A stretch of DNA of 64,000 nt. Origin: Rhizopus sp. PT2906 (taxonomy: Eukaryota > Mucoromycota > Mucoromycetes > Mucorales > Rhizopodaceae). The notes under the pieces are model-generated. The model ran no database searches, was not told the DNA's origin, and saw nothing but the letters and a program-made list of their open reading frames with translations. The position numbers were made by a program, and so were the translations under genes. Position 1 is the first letter of the stretch, and every line of letters begins with the position of its first letter. Where the stretch lies: positions 1-64,000 of the forward strand of contig JAMYHX010000047.1 in assembly GCA_025529335.1 (NCBI GenBank), given 5' to 3'. This document shows positions 11,353 to 24,770 of this stretch, in pieces.

Positions 11353-14300
11353 ATGTCAACAAATAGGTCATTTAAGAATGAAGAAGGTTCACTATCAGAT
11401 TTTCTATGGCAGACTCCACTTTTATTCAATTGTCATTTTGGAGAATACGCGAAGCAAGTTATTTTATCTCGTTGTTATGAAGAACTCTGGATGAACAACG
11501 AATCTGTTATGCAACAATACTTTTTCTCATCTAAAGAAGAACTTTTGCAGACAATACGTCGTCAATCTCGACCTCACGATGGACGAGAACAGAGCACTAT
11601 AACTGACCCTAAATCTTGGCATTCTAATCAAATACTTCCAGCTGAGGACTTATCAAGTCAAAAAGGAAGACAATGTGGTCACGTCTTTCGAAAGGGTGAA
11701 CCTGTTTATCGTTGCAGGTATGTTTAAAAATAAAGTGTACAAAGAAAATATATTAATCAAAGTCAATTTTAGAAACTGCGGATTAGACGACACTTGTGTA
11801 TTCTGTAGCAAGTGTTTTCACGCAACCAACCACGACGGACATGATATTTTATTTTCTGTCAGCCCCGGTTCTGGAGGCTGCTGTGATTGTGGTGACCCAG
11901 AAGCATGGAAAGTACCACTACAATGCAACATTCACTCCCTAAGCACTCAAGATAACGATACCCACACACATCTTTCAGAAACAACTTCACTTGATCCTGC
12001 TCTCTTATCAGCAATTCGCTTTACTATTGTTTCAGTTGTTGATTTTTTACTCGATAATTTTGCTATTGCACCCGAGGAAGTAGCACTTAATCCTTCAACA
12101 GAAGATTTATTAAGAGAAAATAGATACCAACGTAAGCAACTTGGTCGAATTGGCGTCCCCTTGGACCGTCCTACTCTTTCTCTTTCTCAGAATACGACCA
12201 TCATGCAAGATATACCAATGGATCAAACGGAAACAGTTGAGGAAGATGTTGATATGGATAAGGATAATGGAAATGCAAATAAGGCTACCGGATTTACAAG
12301 TAAAGAGCAGGATGGTGAATTATACGCCTGTATTGCTTGGAATGATGAAGCACATGCGTTTTCCCATGTACTTGAGTCTATCATGACAGCTACAGGTTGG
12401 GATTGGGCAAAGGCTAAACGCATTGTTGATGTTATTCATGTTCATGTATGTACTGGTGATATATCATACAAGCTTTGTCATCTAACTCTTCTTCTCAGGG
12501 ACGAGAAATCATTGCGGTTTCAACAGATATCGAAGAACTTCGAAAAATAGCAGCTCCTTTATCAGCCATTAACCTTGGTGTGACAATAAGGCCAGCAAAA
12601 GAGACATTTAGAGAGCAAGTTGCAGGCTTGCTTGTAGACTGGCTTAACGAATTGATAAGCGGCAAGCATAAATTCTTTTCAAATATCCTTGGTGGAGATG
12701 CCATCATTCGTGATATGTTGTGCGAAGAATTGTGCAGAGAGTGGGAGCTTCGATTACCCTTGGCATTACTAGCTGGCGGCCCTCCTGCTAATGAAGATAT
12801 ACCTGAGGACGATAATATGAAGGAGGATGTTCCAATGATTAATTCAGTTACAGAAGATATTGAAATGTATGACCCTGATGAAGATGTAAACAATGGTAGT
12901 AAAGCAGGAACGCCAAGCTCAGAAGACTCAAGCCATATCATGTATAGGAGCCACTGCGATATTGCATCTATTGATTGGGATCCAAAAGCCATGATTAGAG
13001 AATACTATGCAGTGCGACAAGAGGAAGTAAAGTTTGGAGAGTCTATATTACCAGAAACTGCTTCCAAAACAGCAGACAATCATAGCATGGCCATTGATTC
13101 TGAAGCACAAAAGAAGGCTACAGATTTACAAAAGGAGTTTGTGACAAAACTTCGCTTGGATTATTTAATGTTATACGACCTCAAGCTTTGGAAAGAAATA
13201 CGTATTGCTTTACGAGAACTCTATATTGCCTCTTTAGCATCTAATCCTTACTTTAAAAAAATACTCGGCAAAAGATTAACCAGAAATTATGCTCGTTTGG
13301 CCGAATCCTTTTTGCTTCGAGATCGAGAACCAGAAAACTCCATCATTCTATTCTCAGTACAACTGTTGACTGTTCCTTCAGTATCCGACTTACTTGTGCA
13401 CCACTATTATTTCTTTGGTCTCATATGCTCGACATTAACAGCTTTCTTCTTAACAGATCGTCTGTTTTTGATTTTACCTTCTGAACGCCTAGCCTATCCT
13501 TCACGCATCAACTGTGAGTCTCGTGCATTCCGTACGCGTCGATACTTTAACGCCTTTCACGATCTTCGATACATCATGAACGTGAATATGATAAAACGCG
13601 TTCTTGCTCAAGATCCACTCTACCTTCGTCAATATCTTGACTTAATTAGTTTATTTCAAGGAATGAATGGACAATTATGCCAAAAAGACACTCATGTGGA
13701 ATATGAATCCGAAATATGGGTAAACGCTTTCAATGTGACACTTCAGATTGCCAAATGTTGCCGTCAATTCTCAGATTGTTTTGCCATGCTTCCTGTGTCT
13801 ACTGAACAAGAAAGAGTCGATACAGCAATTACATTAATGAGGGCTATCTGTCGAGTTTTAAAACAAATCAATGAATGGGGGAAGCCTAATCCTGATGAAG
13901 AAAAAGAGGAACAAGCAAGGAATGCTGCAAATACTAGCAATACTACCTCAACAAGCGCTTACAAGGTATATGGTCCTTTAACCCAGACTTTCCACCAAGT
14001 TGATACAAAATACCTGGAACCTATTAAAGTTATCAAATATGTTGTTACCGAACAGCCTGTATCGTTTCACCACCCTCTTCATTGGTTACTGTCTGGTCTA
14101 TTAGAGCATGCACATCTACTTACAGATCATGTTTTAATGAAATCCGGGTGGAAAGAAGGTTTTAAAAGCGCCATTATCTCTTTTCAGGAAAATGGAAGTT
14201 CTATCGGCGATGTACTTTTGCCTATACTCGACTTCCCAATCAGAACCATTGTATTTTCATCCCAAATCAGAGCTGGTATATGGGTTCGCAACGGTTATGG

Positions 14301-17300
14301 TATTAGAAATCAGGTATGTTTGTTCGCTTGCACTATAGAACATGTTCATGAGCTCACCTTGATACAATAGGCTCATCATTATCGTGATATATCATTACGA
14401 GAGAATACATATGATGCCGATGTGTTCTTGTTGCAATTAGGATTTGTCACAGTTGATACGAATCAATTTTTGGCGTCTTTATTGGATAGATTTGATCTCA
14501 CCTCCTGGTTCCTCGGAAGCACAGCACACACAAGCTACGATAGTCAACAGACGATATTTATGGTTGAAGAGCTCTTAAACCTCTTGATTGTTTGTGTATG
14601 CGAAAAAGCAAATATTATGGGCATATCTATGACTGAAAAAATAAGAAGGGAAATCGTTCACAACTTATGTCTTGGTATCTGCGCTTATTCTGAGTTAACG
14701 AAGCGAATTCCTGAAAGAATTACAGAGCATCCAGAGTTTGATCGTATATTGCTTGAAGTAGCAAAATTCAGAAACCCTGAAGGCGTAAATGATAATGGAC
14801 TATATGAGCTTAAAGAAGAATACTTTCAACAAGTTGATACCTACTTTTGGCACTACAGTCGAAACAATAGAGAAGAAGCTGAAAATATTTTGAAATCAAG
14901 ATGGAAGAAAGCAAACCCTGACAAAAAAGAAGAAGAATTCTTCATTTTACCACACACATCCAAGATCAATGATGGCCCATTTAAATACCTTGGCCAGTTC
15001 TTACACTCTACCTTATTTACTCAAATTATTACTTATACTTTATGGAATATTCGTACTGGGGATAATCACAAGAGCGATACTATTCTAGACCAAACACTGT
15101 ACCTCATTTTGTTAGCTCTTACCGATCAAAACAATGACTTGAATGGCAAGCAGGAAGGTTTCTATCAAAACGTATGCGATAAGTATTTCAAGGTATCATA
15201 CAAAGAAAATGAGCCAGAAGATTTGAAAGAAGTGTCCTTGTTTGATCTTATGACTATGCTTTACGATGATGAAAAATTCAGTGAAATTAAAAGTAGACTT
15301 GATTGGATATTCCAGGCTCTTTTGAATGGTAACGTTGAAAGAACCTGTCAAATTGTCCAAAATTGGAAGACAAAGCAGAAGGAAGTAGCTTTAGAAAACG
15401 CTCGTAAGAAAGCTGAGGGAGCTTCTGAGCTATCTGACATAGAAAAGAAAAAGCTCGCTGCTAAAGAAAGACAGATGAAAATCATGGCACAATTTGCTCA
15501 AGCGCAATCACAGTTTATGCAACAAAACGAAGACCTTTACGATGAAGAAGACATTACAACAGCTGATGAGCCTTTGAACCAAAAATTAGATGAACCGACT
15601 GATACAGGAAACTTGAATAGGTTCTGCGCTTATCCTGCAGGTACATGTATTGTTTGTCAAGAAGACGTAAATGAGCGTTCTCTACCTTATGGACTCTTGG
15701 GACTTATTCAGACGTCCAACATACTACGAGAAACTCCATTGGATGATGACTCATTCTATGATGATATATATAGAACAGGGCCAACTCTTGACGTGCAGTG
15801 GGAAGATAAGCAATGTTTACCTGATAATACACCCACTATTTCTGGTTTCCCATCTCAATCGCACAAAACTGGTCTTTACTCATCAACATGTGGTCACCTT
15901 ATGCATATTAAATGCTTTGAAGTTTATTGCACTTCTATCGATTCTAGACATTCTGCTCAGCTAACACGCAATCACCCTGAGAATAGATCCCGCAAGGAAT
16001 TCATGTGTCCCTTGTGTAAGTCTTTGGGTAACGTACTGCTTCCCATTTTTTGGAAAGGCAAGAAAGAAGCATTCCCTGGTGTTCTTGAAAAAGGCGACGA
16101 TTCTGACTTTACTGTTTTTTACAAAAGTGAAGTCAATCAGATTGTGAATAAATTGAAGAAAGCGATTGGGATAGCTTGGAGGGTGGCGCAGAATAAAAAG
16201 ACTTCTGGCAGCACCAGTCGTATGAAAGATGTAATGGCTCAGCTTTTGCCAACGCTACCTCTTCATGGCGGAGAGCAACAGACTACGATTACCAGACCTG
16301 CGCCCCCAGGAGCAATAGAGCGTCCGGATTGGCCACCTCTTGGTCTCGTAAGAACTCCCAGACCTGCACCAACGACTCCTACTTTCACGGAACAATCGAA
16401 TACAGTCACAACAGGATCTTCAGAATCAAGTACAGAGGGCGATATGGATCCAGAGAATGACTTGTTATTTCAAGCCGCTATTAGTAGTGGGTCATACCCT
16501 CCACCGGATGGTAAACTCGGTCCCTTTGATAATGAAATACTCCATACAACGGTTATTCCCAGCATACCTTACATCAAGAAATCCTACTCTCGTCTATTAG
16601 ATGTTTTAAGTATTATTTATCAGGAAATATGCGTAGATGAGCATGAAAGAGAAATGTCAACATCTGTTAAAAACATCGATATGCTTTGGGGCATATTAGG
16701 TTATACCATCACAAGCTTAGAAATTGCTGCTCGAGGAATAAGTAGGCCAAAAGTAGATGAAAGCACAGCAACAAATACAGTCTTTGATCAAATACCAGCA
16801 CAAGCCCAGACGCTTCTTCGAGTTATGAGTGATACTATCTTGGCATATACCACCATTATGTGTCCTTCTGGGTCAGACTCTAAATCAAATTCGTCAATGA
16901 CCCTTGCACGAGTTACAATGCTTGCCCTTGGTCGCATGCGACAGATATTTGAAGTTAACGTAGATGATGTTGTTAACATTGTTAATCACCCTGGAAGAGA
17001 GAAAATTGTGCTATACGACAACGCTCCTCTGTTGGAAGATGATCCTTTCATGATTTTGACTGAACTATCACTACACTTGACAATTGTTGCTCCAACTGAC
17101 ATATTCCCCTTTGTTCGTACCATGTTGTTGGCTGAAATGGCAAAAATCGCAGTGGGATTAATTCAAAATAGGCTTTCGAGAGCTATACGTCAAGTCCCTG
17201 ATCAGTATCATCCTGCAACTAGTGAACCATCGCAAGATATCGCTGTTGCTAAAACGTTTGCTTATTCTTTAATGAACAAGCTACAATTCACTCCTGAAGA

Positions 17301-18226
17301 AGCCCATGCTACGTTTAAAAAGTTTGGAGATGATGCCTCATTCTGTACCTTGCTCAAATTCTTTGCATTACCTTTCCTTCGTCGAACATTAATACTAATG
17401 GTATCCAGATTCGGCTTAATCATCCCAAACAACATGTCTCAAGGGCTGGATGGCGCTTCAGAATTTGATCGTTTACTCAATATCCTGCACTTGCCAAGTT
17501 TTGCCGAGTTTCTAAAGCCCGTTCACATGACTGATTCCCTACTGCATCACTGGTGTGTCCAGCTTCTTCGTGAATCAGAGCATAAATTACGCGTTCAAGA
17601 AGGGCAGGCACCATTAACAGCTTCACGGCTCTTAAACATCCCACTGGATTTACCTACGCCTTTATACCTGATAGCACTACCAAAGCGACTTGATCGCCTA
17701 TTCGATGAAAGCATGCGACGAGTTTGTCATAAATGTGGTACAGTTCCTAGTGATCCTGCTTTATGCCTACTGTGCGGTACTTTTGTTTGTGCTCAAAGCT
17801 TTTGTTGTGCAGAAGAAGAAGAAGGAGAGTGCAACCTTCATACGGCAGAGTAAGTAACCATTGTAGTGTGTCATCTCAAATATACTTACCGTACTTGTTA
17901 GATGTGGTGGGGAAATTGGTATATTTTTGTATGTCAAGCGATGTGTGCTCTTATTACTCCATAATGGTAACGGTTGGTTCATGAATGCCCCCTATCTTGA
18001 TCCACATGGCGAAGTGGACCAGGGCTTGAGGTAAATACACATATAATATATTCGCTTAATATCTGTCAAGGTACAAACAATCATCGATAGACATGGACGG
18101 CCACAGTATCTTAATTCTAAACGATATGCAGAGATCCGCAAACTATGGTTACAACACAACATTCCTATATATGTTGCAAGGCAGATTGAAGCCAATTATG
18201 ATATAGGAGGATGGACCACATTCTAA
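11353..18226 (+). CDS. UBR1: E3 ubiquitin-protein ligase UBR1 (N-recognin)
   Basis: Recognises N-terminal degrons and ubiquitinates the protein for proteasomal destruction (N-end rule). Exons: 11353-11717, 11773-12445, 12499-14313, 14371-17849, 17902-18030, 18091-18226; 2198 residues, close to yeast Ubr1. Domains: UBR box at about 106-175 (RCRNCG...CFHATNHDGHD...CCDCGD), which binds basic N-terminal residues; ClpS-like domain at about 303-385, for bulky hydrophobic N-termini; RING-H2 at about 1377-1500 (CIVCQ ... CGHLMHIKCF ... CPLC); C-terminal cysteine-rich UBR-autoinhibitory region from about 2072, ending in GGWTTF. All five introns keep frame and use GT-AG, with lengths 53-60 bases. Every key zinc ligand I can check is present. 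The gene appears intact and functional. Confidence 0.97.
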
Positions 18227-18713
18227 ATTGATAAAAATAAACATATTGAATGTATATAAAAGGCTTAGTTCGAGTTTAATGATTTTGTATTGACATATAG
18301 AGATATTGAAGCGATATAATGACATGTGAGTAAATCACAAAACAAATAAGCATAATGAAGTCCTTTCTAATACACAGCGTACCTTATTTTATCCAACGTG
18401 TTTACAGTATCGATTTGATCCTCTTCTCTAATCATATTGATTTAATTAAAGGAAAAGAAACACACTCTTTCTTTCACTGATGATCTTTGTTTGTTTAATA
18501 GATATTTAGCTCTTGGGCTTATGCTTTAATTACTATTTTATGTAAATTTACAAATACGCAAATATAAAACCAGAATGCGTGCAAATACAAGGATAAATTA
18601 CATAAAGTATGAAACTCTTTTTTTGTTTTGTTTTATACAGGTTAACCTACAGTCTTGATTATTGCCAAGGATTCTATCTTTGTGGATCAGCCGTGAATGG
18701 GGAAAGAGCCTTT
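18227..18713. other. Convergent intergenic region between UBR1 and CHO2
   Basis: UBR1 (+) and CHO2 (-) end towards each other here. AT-rich with no open frame of note; presumably holds both 3' UTRs and polyadenylation sites. Confidence 0.6.
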
Positions 18714-21700
18714 CTAGCGTTTAATATCTACATTATGTATTAGTGAGAAGAAGAAATTAACTTTGAATAAATAAAATATTACTCTTTTCGCTAGTACTGC
18801 TGCGCATTTATCAGCAAGAACAACTTCCCAAGCAAACTCCACATTATAAACAAGCTGAATACATTCCACCAAATGCTTACATTCACTTTCACCCATTCCA
18901 ACAAATTCTTCCTGAGGTGTATGAGGTATTATATCGACGTTGTGTCTCAAAATATTTTGAGCAAACTTTAACACGACGTTCTGTGTCGTTTCCAAATCAA
19001 ATGTAGAGGGTGTGGAAGGAGCCTTGATTTCAAAAGTCATGGAAGTGGTCATGACATTGTGTTTGTTGTCATGGTGATACCTAAATTCGTATATTCCCAC
19101 TTTCCATGGCAACCTTGACCCACAAAACTCTATTATTCCATTCGTCTTTACAGGTGTTTCAGGAGGGAACACAGTCTCTTCAGAGGCAGTACCAGGAGCA
19201 GCGTTTGTCCAGTGCCACAGTCCACGAGAACTTATGTTGGTCAGATGCTTGTGCTTGTTGGTGCCAACACGATAAATACCGATCCAGTCTTTAGGACCAT
19301 GGTTTTCAGGGGCGTTCCACTCTACTCGAATAGGCTGACCAAGCTCAAAAGTGTTGCCATCAAGGACCTTGAGAGAGTAACTAGATAAATCGTACATGTT
19401 TATATCTGCAGCTACCAAGGGAATAACACGCGAGCGTGAGTCTTCAAGTAGTTGCTTTGTTTCTTCCAGCACTTCCTGTAGACGTGGACGAGCGGCACCT
19501 ACCATATCGCCAACAGCACCCTTCGTCTCTTCAACTGCTTTTTCCACTCTTTCAACTGCTTCCTTAACAAGACGCTCAAGGTTTTTCGTGCTGTCTTGGT
19601 TTTCGCGGATGATCTTTCCAATTTCCTGTTGTAATCTGTCAGGAATTGTCTTTGGAAGAGCAACAGCAGCGGATTTTAATGTTTTTGTTAAACCTGCTTC
19701 TTTACGAATTTGATCACCGTACAGCTTTCGCATATGAGGACTATATATAGATGTTAACTTTTTCCCCCTAAACATGGATGCTACTACTTGCCTTTCAACA
19801 TATTGGATAAACAGTATATTGCAAAGCTGGGAAAAGATTGCCAACGTAAAGACAACACTATTATTGGCAATTAATGCCATTCCCCAAAAAGCAGCTTGGC
19901 CCATGATTTTTTCAGGGTTATTCAAGAATCTACGCCATCATTTAGAAAAATCAAGCTCTTTTATGCATATTCTTTCACTTACCTATAGATTCCTGTATAT
20001 AGTAACTCGGAGGGATGTTCATCCATAAAGAAATCACCATAAAACCACCCAAACTCGCCAAGAACTTCAAATATAGAGACAGAAGTCCAAATGTGTAAAA
20101 AGATAAAGATTAAACCCAAGGTATGTCGTAAGAGAGTCATTCCATACGTCCAGTTGTCGGGTAAGCTATATGCTTTCCAACAAGTAACAAAGAATGTGAC
20201 ATAAGTCATTGTCAAGGTAAGGTTATATAAACTATAAACAAATGTTCATAATTAACGAATGGAATAATGAAAAGCAGTACGAACTGGCTTACCTCTTCCA
20301 GTTTTGAAATGCTTCTTGCACTGTGCCACCCCATTTGATAAAATGACGAGTCAAGAACTTGTTGTTGGATTGTGCTTGAAGCAAGACACCATTGCCTACA
20401 GAATGAGCCAATCGCCAAAAGAATGCCTGCACGAAAGAAATGATCAGACCAGATTTACCAGGGACAAGAAGTGGGATAAGAATAGCGTAAAGGATGAGCA
20501 CAACGGAGACAATATCAGTCGTACGGAAAAGATCAAAGTTTTTAAAGACAATCAAATCTTTACGGAAATGACCTGGATGCAGCTCACGGGTGGTCTTGGG
20601 GTCAATTGTACTCTTTGCATCTACAGGCTGACGCTTGATGGTAGTAGGAGGATTATAGGTCTTTTCGATATCTAAATTCAAACAGTTAACATATAAATAT
20701 ATAAAAGTATATGTAGCATCTTACGTGGAGTCTCGACAAATATAAGGAAAGCAAACTGAAGAGTATGTGCAGCAATACTAACAAATAGGACAGTGTAACT
20801 TGCACATAGTAATGAAATACCATAGTAGCCAAAGTAACCAATAGAATACATTGGGTGTGGCGCCATTTCGAAGACACCATCAAAAGTCAGCGATTGTTCT
20901 ATCAAGAAGAAGAAGTCTCCCCAGTCTAAACAGTACATTAATACAAGATTTGTTTTTAAAATCAAGACTTACACCAAGCAAAGTCTTTGACGACTCTTTG
21001 GGCATCAATTTTCACCCAAATGTTAAAAATAATCAAGAATATGCCACCACACCATCTTAGAGTATTTCCCAAGAAAATATATGATTGAAAAGCGGTATTA
21101 AACCATGAAAGGGCAAAACAAATATAGCTTGTAAAGTCATTCATCAAAATGAGATCCACCAGCTGCCTAAACAGCATCCATGTATTGTATTCTATAGGCG
21201 CAGTCTATAATATAGATAAGTACATCCATTTTTGCCTTTAGAGTTGAACTATTTACTTCAAAGTCATAGTCATCACCCATTTTCATACTTAGTTGATGAT
21301 GAAGAAAATTGTAGATCTTTGGATTTGCTTCACGATCAAAAATCTTGTATTTTTTTGCCCATTTGACCAGCCCACGACTATCGCTTTGTTCTTTTAATAA
21401 TACACCCAATCCAACATTATAACACAAGCGCCAAAAGAAGAAAATGAGTGTAAACAGAATACGCTTTGTTCTCAATGGCAGTAAAAAGAAAAGTGCTATT
21501 TCGAAAGCCATTGTGCCCAAAGTAATCCAATCGAATGCACTCTTTTTGCTGGTAGGGTCAAGCAAAGTTGCGACCATTTCACGAGTCACTGGAACACGAA
21601 ACACTGTATGCTGTAATTGAGTGCATATTTCTACCATTGACACAATGATCATTTACCTGCTCCACTGGGAGTCTTTCCATAAGAACACTTCATATCTTTT

Positions 21701-21789
21701 TTGATATAGCCATCATATTCTTCAGTAAAAGCATTATCTTTTTGTGCTTCTGGAGTCTTTTTCTCTCTATGGCGTAATTCCGATGTCAT
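18714..21789 (-). CDS. CHO2: Phosphatidylethanolamine N-methyltransferase (CHO2)
   Basis: Catalyses the first SAM-dependent methylation of phosphatidylethanolamine on the way to phosphatidylcholine, in the ER membrane. Seven exons on the minus strand: 21789-21657, 21603-21257, 21204-20973, 20925-20725, 20671-20293, 20231-19983, 19929-18714; 918 residues, typical for the family. Clear signatures: YWGDFFFLIEQSLTFDG followed by MAPHPMYSIGYFGYYG in the first PEMT repeat, GDFFMDEHPSELLYTGIYRF then NNPEKIMGQAAFWG in the second. Many hydrophobic membrane segments are visible. The C-terminal soluble part (from about residue 650) contains a DWIGIYRV stretch typical of CHO2. The first ATG is preceded by what looks like a 5' UTR intron. 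All joins preserve frame; introns are 47-61 bases. Confidence 0.96.
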
Positions 21790-22574
21790 ATTCTTATTGA
21801 GACAAGCTAGAGGAAGGAGAAAGAAAGCAAAAGAAAAAGTATTGTTCAGGCACTTGACATACACAGCCAAATAAGATTACTCACGTGAAATTAGCAGTCC
21901 ACCTTTTACTTCTGGTGGGGTTACGCATAAAAAAATCATCGGCAATAAGCCAATAATAGGCACTAGATGCTTTGTACGACTTATGAATGATGGGCAACAT
22001 AGGATAGCCTGCAGCCAATCAAATACAAACAAGTTTCTGTGAAAGGGCACTATTTGAGTATATTCATAGAGGTAGAATGGCTGAATGATGATTAAAATAA
22101 AAGAATATGAAAAGAATTCATAGAGTTTTACGATTGTCGGATGACAGGGCTTTATTCGGATGCATGGAATGAAACATAGCTATTGACTGTAGTAACACTG
22201 AGCAACTAGAAAAATAATAAAAAGTATTATTCGCTTTATACTTACCGAGGAATGCGTTGCCATTATGGACAACGTATTTAATCTAGGAACACCGTGTTGA
22301 AATCAACTTTATGGATTTGTCGTCCAATAATTCCATAAGCATGATAACTTCTGAGTAGTGTTAAATAACAATTAGTAACAACAAGAGGTATGTTTTATTG
22401 ATAAAATATTAATAATAATAGTGAAGAATATAGAATGGACTGGGTGAATAGAAGCTTAGTTTTCAACTTGTTCTTTATCACGCTCTTTAACCCTACATTG
22501 TTTGTTTATAATATCATACAGCATTTCCAGAAAGAGATGTCACGCTGACTTGTCGCTTTTTTGTATAAATTGTA
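21790..22574. other. CHO2 upstream region
   Basis: No gene is supported. A probable CHO2 5' UTR intron (minus strand) runs from a GTGAGT at about 21885 to a CTCTAG at about 21809. The rest is AT-rich promoter and spacer. Confidence 0.45.
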
Positions 22575-23192
22575 TTATAAAAACTGCAAAGATACGACTT
22601 TCTGAAAAGACTGTATAATAGGACTAGGCGGAATTGTATTTTTAGTAGGCTTACATAATGTATCATGTAAATGAGCAAGTTAACTGATTGTATCCAGCTC
22701 TAACAATAAGTTTCTATTATCAACACGTTAGGTGGGTATTTTTAAAGTAGTAATATCCATAAAGACATAAGCCGATTCATGTTGTAAAGTCATGGAACAA
22801 AAATGGATAGCTTGAAAAGCTAGGACCATTCCTAGATTGCTCGAGTTCATTGCATTTTTTGTAAAATAAGCTAATCAATACAAGTCTTGGTTCACGTTAC
22901 TTGTGTTTTCACAAGTTTTGATTTCACCGTAGACAGTAGAATAGTCATATTCATGATCTGTATATTTGCCACGAATATAGTCAGGGCGTTCTTTGGATTT
23001 CGTAGCTGTTTCACAAGGTAATAGACTTGAGCAATGGGGAATAATGTCGTATGATCCGAAAATAGAACTAATTGCTGTGTGGATGTAGTTACTGGTTAAA
23101 TGTAACTCTGATTCCCGGTTTATTCTATTGTTGGTGGGCGAAGAAATGACATTGACAATGGTTTCAATAGTTGCCTTATCATATGATGACAC
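22575..23192 (-). pseudogene. Relic of a repeated protein family with PD...ExK-like motif
   Basis: An open segment from 23192 to 22875 continues in the same frame, past a TGA, to 22575, with two more in-frame stops. The translation stays protein-like throughout (YRLAYFTKNAMN-like text with the Arg codon now TGA). It contains ERPDYIR ... VYGEIK, that is Asp71, then 18 residues, then Glu90-x-Lys92, the spacing of PD-(D/E)XK nuclease cores. As far as I recall, the family is multi-copy and uncharacterised in Mucorales. The in-frame stops show this copy is dead. It has no ATG; its first codon in this reading is GTG, following a stop. Confidence 0.5.
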
Positions 23193-23903
23193 TCAACAAA
23201 ACTTTTCAATATGTAGCGTCAAGCTAAACATAACTTTATACATTCGCCATCTTGGCCTGCTTTTCTTTTCGGAAAGAAATAGATAAAATGTGGTTATTGC
23301 TTTATTTTAACTTTATGTTGTCAGTTGATCAATAAAGAACCAAAGTCATTCAAGAGTAATATCAAAAAATATCTCACTGGGCAGCCTTAGGTTAGGTACA
23401 CACTTTGGTAGTGTGAAGTTGTATAGTGACGCGCCCGTACCATTAGTCTTCTCGCGGATTTCCTCGTGCGCGTAGCGTTCACCGAAAAGCAAACACGCAG
23501 GAACGCCATGAACTAATTTTATTTTTACGTGTATCTTCGCGTGTGTGGAGTGTTTTCCGAGCCATTACATGTAGAAGATGTACCTTTTTAAACTCACCAA
23601 TAAAATGCAGTTTTTTTTTTAAATTACTCTACAAACACTTGGCGCACTCAAAAATGGCTAATACTACAGGCACCACCACTACAAAGTCTTTTTTGAGTTT
23701 CGAAGAGTGTTCTTTTGAAGAACAAAATGGCCCAAATACAGATCTCTGATTTGATATCATTTGGTACAGTGCGATTTTTGAAAAGGCTTGCCAAAACAAT
23801 GGTAATATGGCTAACAAAGCCTCTCGAAGTCACAAATATAAAATGTCGCATGCCTCATTAACTCTAGCCCTTAACGGTTCTTTTTCCAGTTACTTTATTT
23901 CGC

Positions 23904-24107
23904 TTAAATTTTGCTCTTGATGACTGACCAGCGTTGCTCAGTTGGATTTAACTCAGGAAAATACGGAGGAAGATATACATATCGACATGCTCGAGAATTG
24001 ATAAACTTTCCTATATCAGTTGAATCATAGATAGGAGCATTATCCATGGCAAAGTAACATCCTTTCATTTCGGATACTATGCCCATTTGATCAAAAGCTG
24101 CATTCAA
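23904..24107 (-). pseudogene. Tc1/mariner transposase fragment, catalytic core
   Basis: The segment reads MKGCYFAMDNAPIYDS, with the second catalytic Asp, then YVYLPPYFPELNPTEQRW, the conserved block before the last acidic residue. It stops right after SVIKSKI, and the usual C-terminal part is missing. The N-terminal part of what may be the same element lies at 24308-24535 on the same strand. Confidence 0.82.
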
Positions 24108-24307
24108 AAACTCAGATAGTAGCTTGTTGCAATTCCTGTGTCATAAGCATTCGTTTCACGTTCAAGCTTTCTCTTTTTGACACATTTTGGAGTTATCAAT
24201 TAACTTTAATCAAGTCAATGATGCGCCTAAAATCAACGTTGTGTTCGCTTTATTTTATTGTAACTATTACGCAACAGTTTCTTTCTTTGACGCATTCATG
24301 CTTCGTT

Positions 24308-24535
24308 TCAAAATAATATGAAAGGCTGATTTATCAATTTGTAGTAAAATCCAACCCAGTTTGCTGCCCAATATACCTTTGAATTTCTTTTTTTCAAATA
24401 TGTACGTTTAATGGATAGATTACATAAAGTTGTCATGAAATTATAAGCAGCACTATGAGAAATATAAAGATTTATAAAAGCGCTAGTTAAACTTTCTAGT
24501 GGATTTATTAAAAAGCAAGCTGCAGATAAGTTCAT
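24308..24535 (-). pseudogene. Tc1/mariner transposase fragment, N-terminal region
   Basis: The stretch LESLTSAFINLYISHSAAYN followed by FMTTLCNLSIKR matches the end of the helix-turn-helix domain of fungal Tc1/mariner transposases (a region usually reading xxSxSTVYNFM...CNLSxK). Together with 23904-24107 it forms the two ends of a decayed minus-strand copy whose middle has lost its frame. Confidence 0.55.
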
Positions 24536-24566
24536 TATAGAGAAATCAATAATAGAGTACGCTGAT

Positions 24567-24770
24567 ATGAATGAAGATAATGCTCAATATAATACCACAC
24601 CTGCAACCAAAGGTACAACAATTGTGCACATTATCAAATTCATTAATAATCTCCTTAACGTCATGGATCTTAATAAAAGCTTAAAGGACAGTTATTTAAT
24701 GATGGATAATTGTATCATCCAGGAAAGATTGAAGGTCGCAGTTTTAGGATATCGGCTTAGTGTCACTTAA
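24567..24770 (+). pseudogene. Tc1/mariner transposase fragment, plus-strand copy
   Basis: The segment contains IIKFINNLLNVMDLN and LKDSYLMMDNCIIQE, matching the region around the second catalytic Asp (MDNxxIH). It then decays (VLGYRLSVT) where YLPPYSPELNP is expected. It points away from the minus-strand fragments next to it, so two copies of the same or related families meet head to head. Confidence 0.6.
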
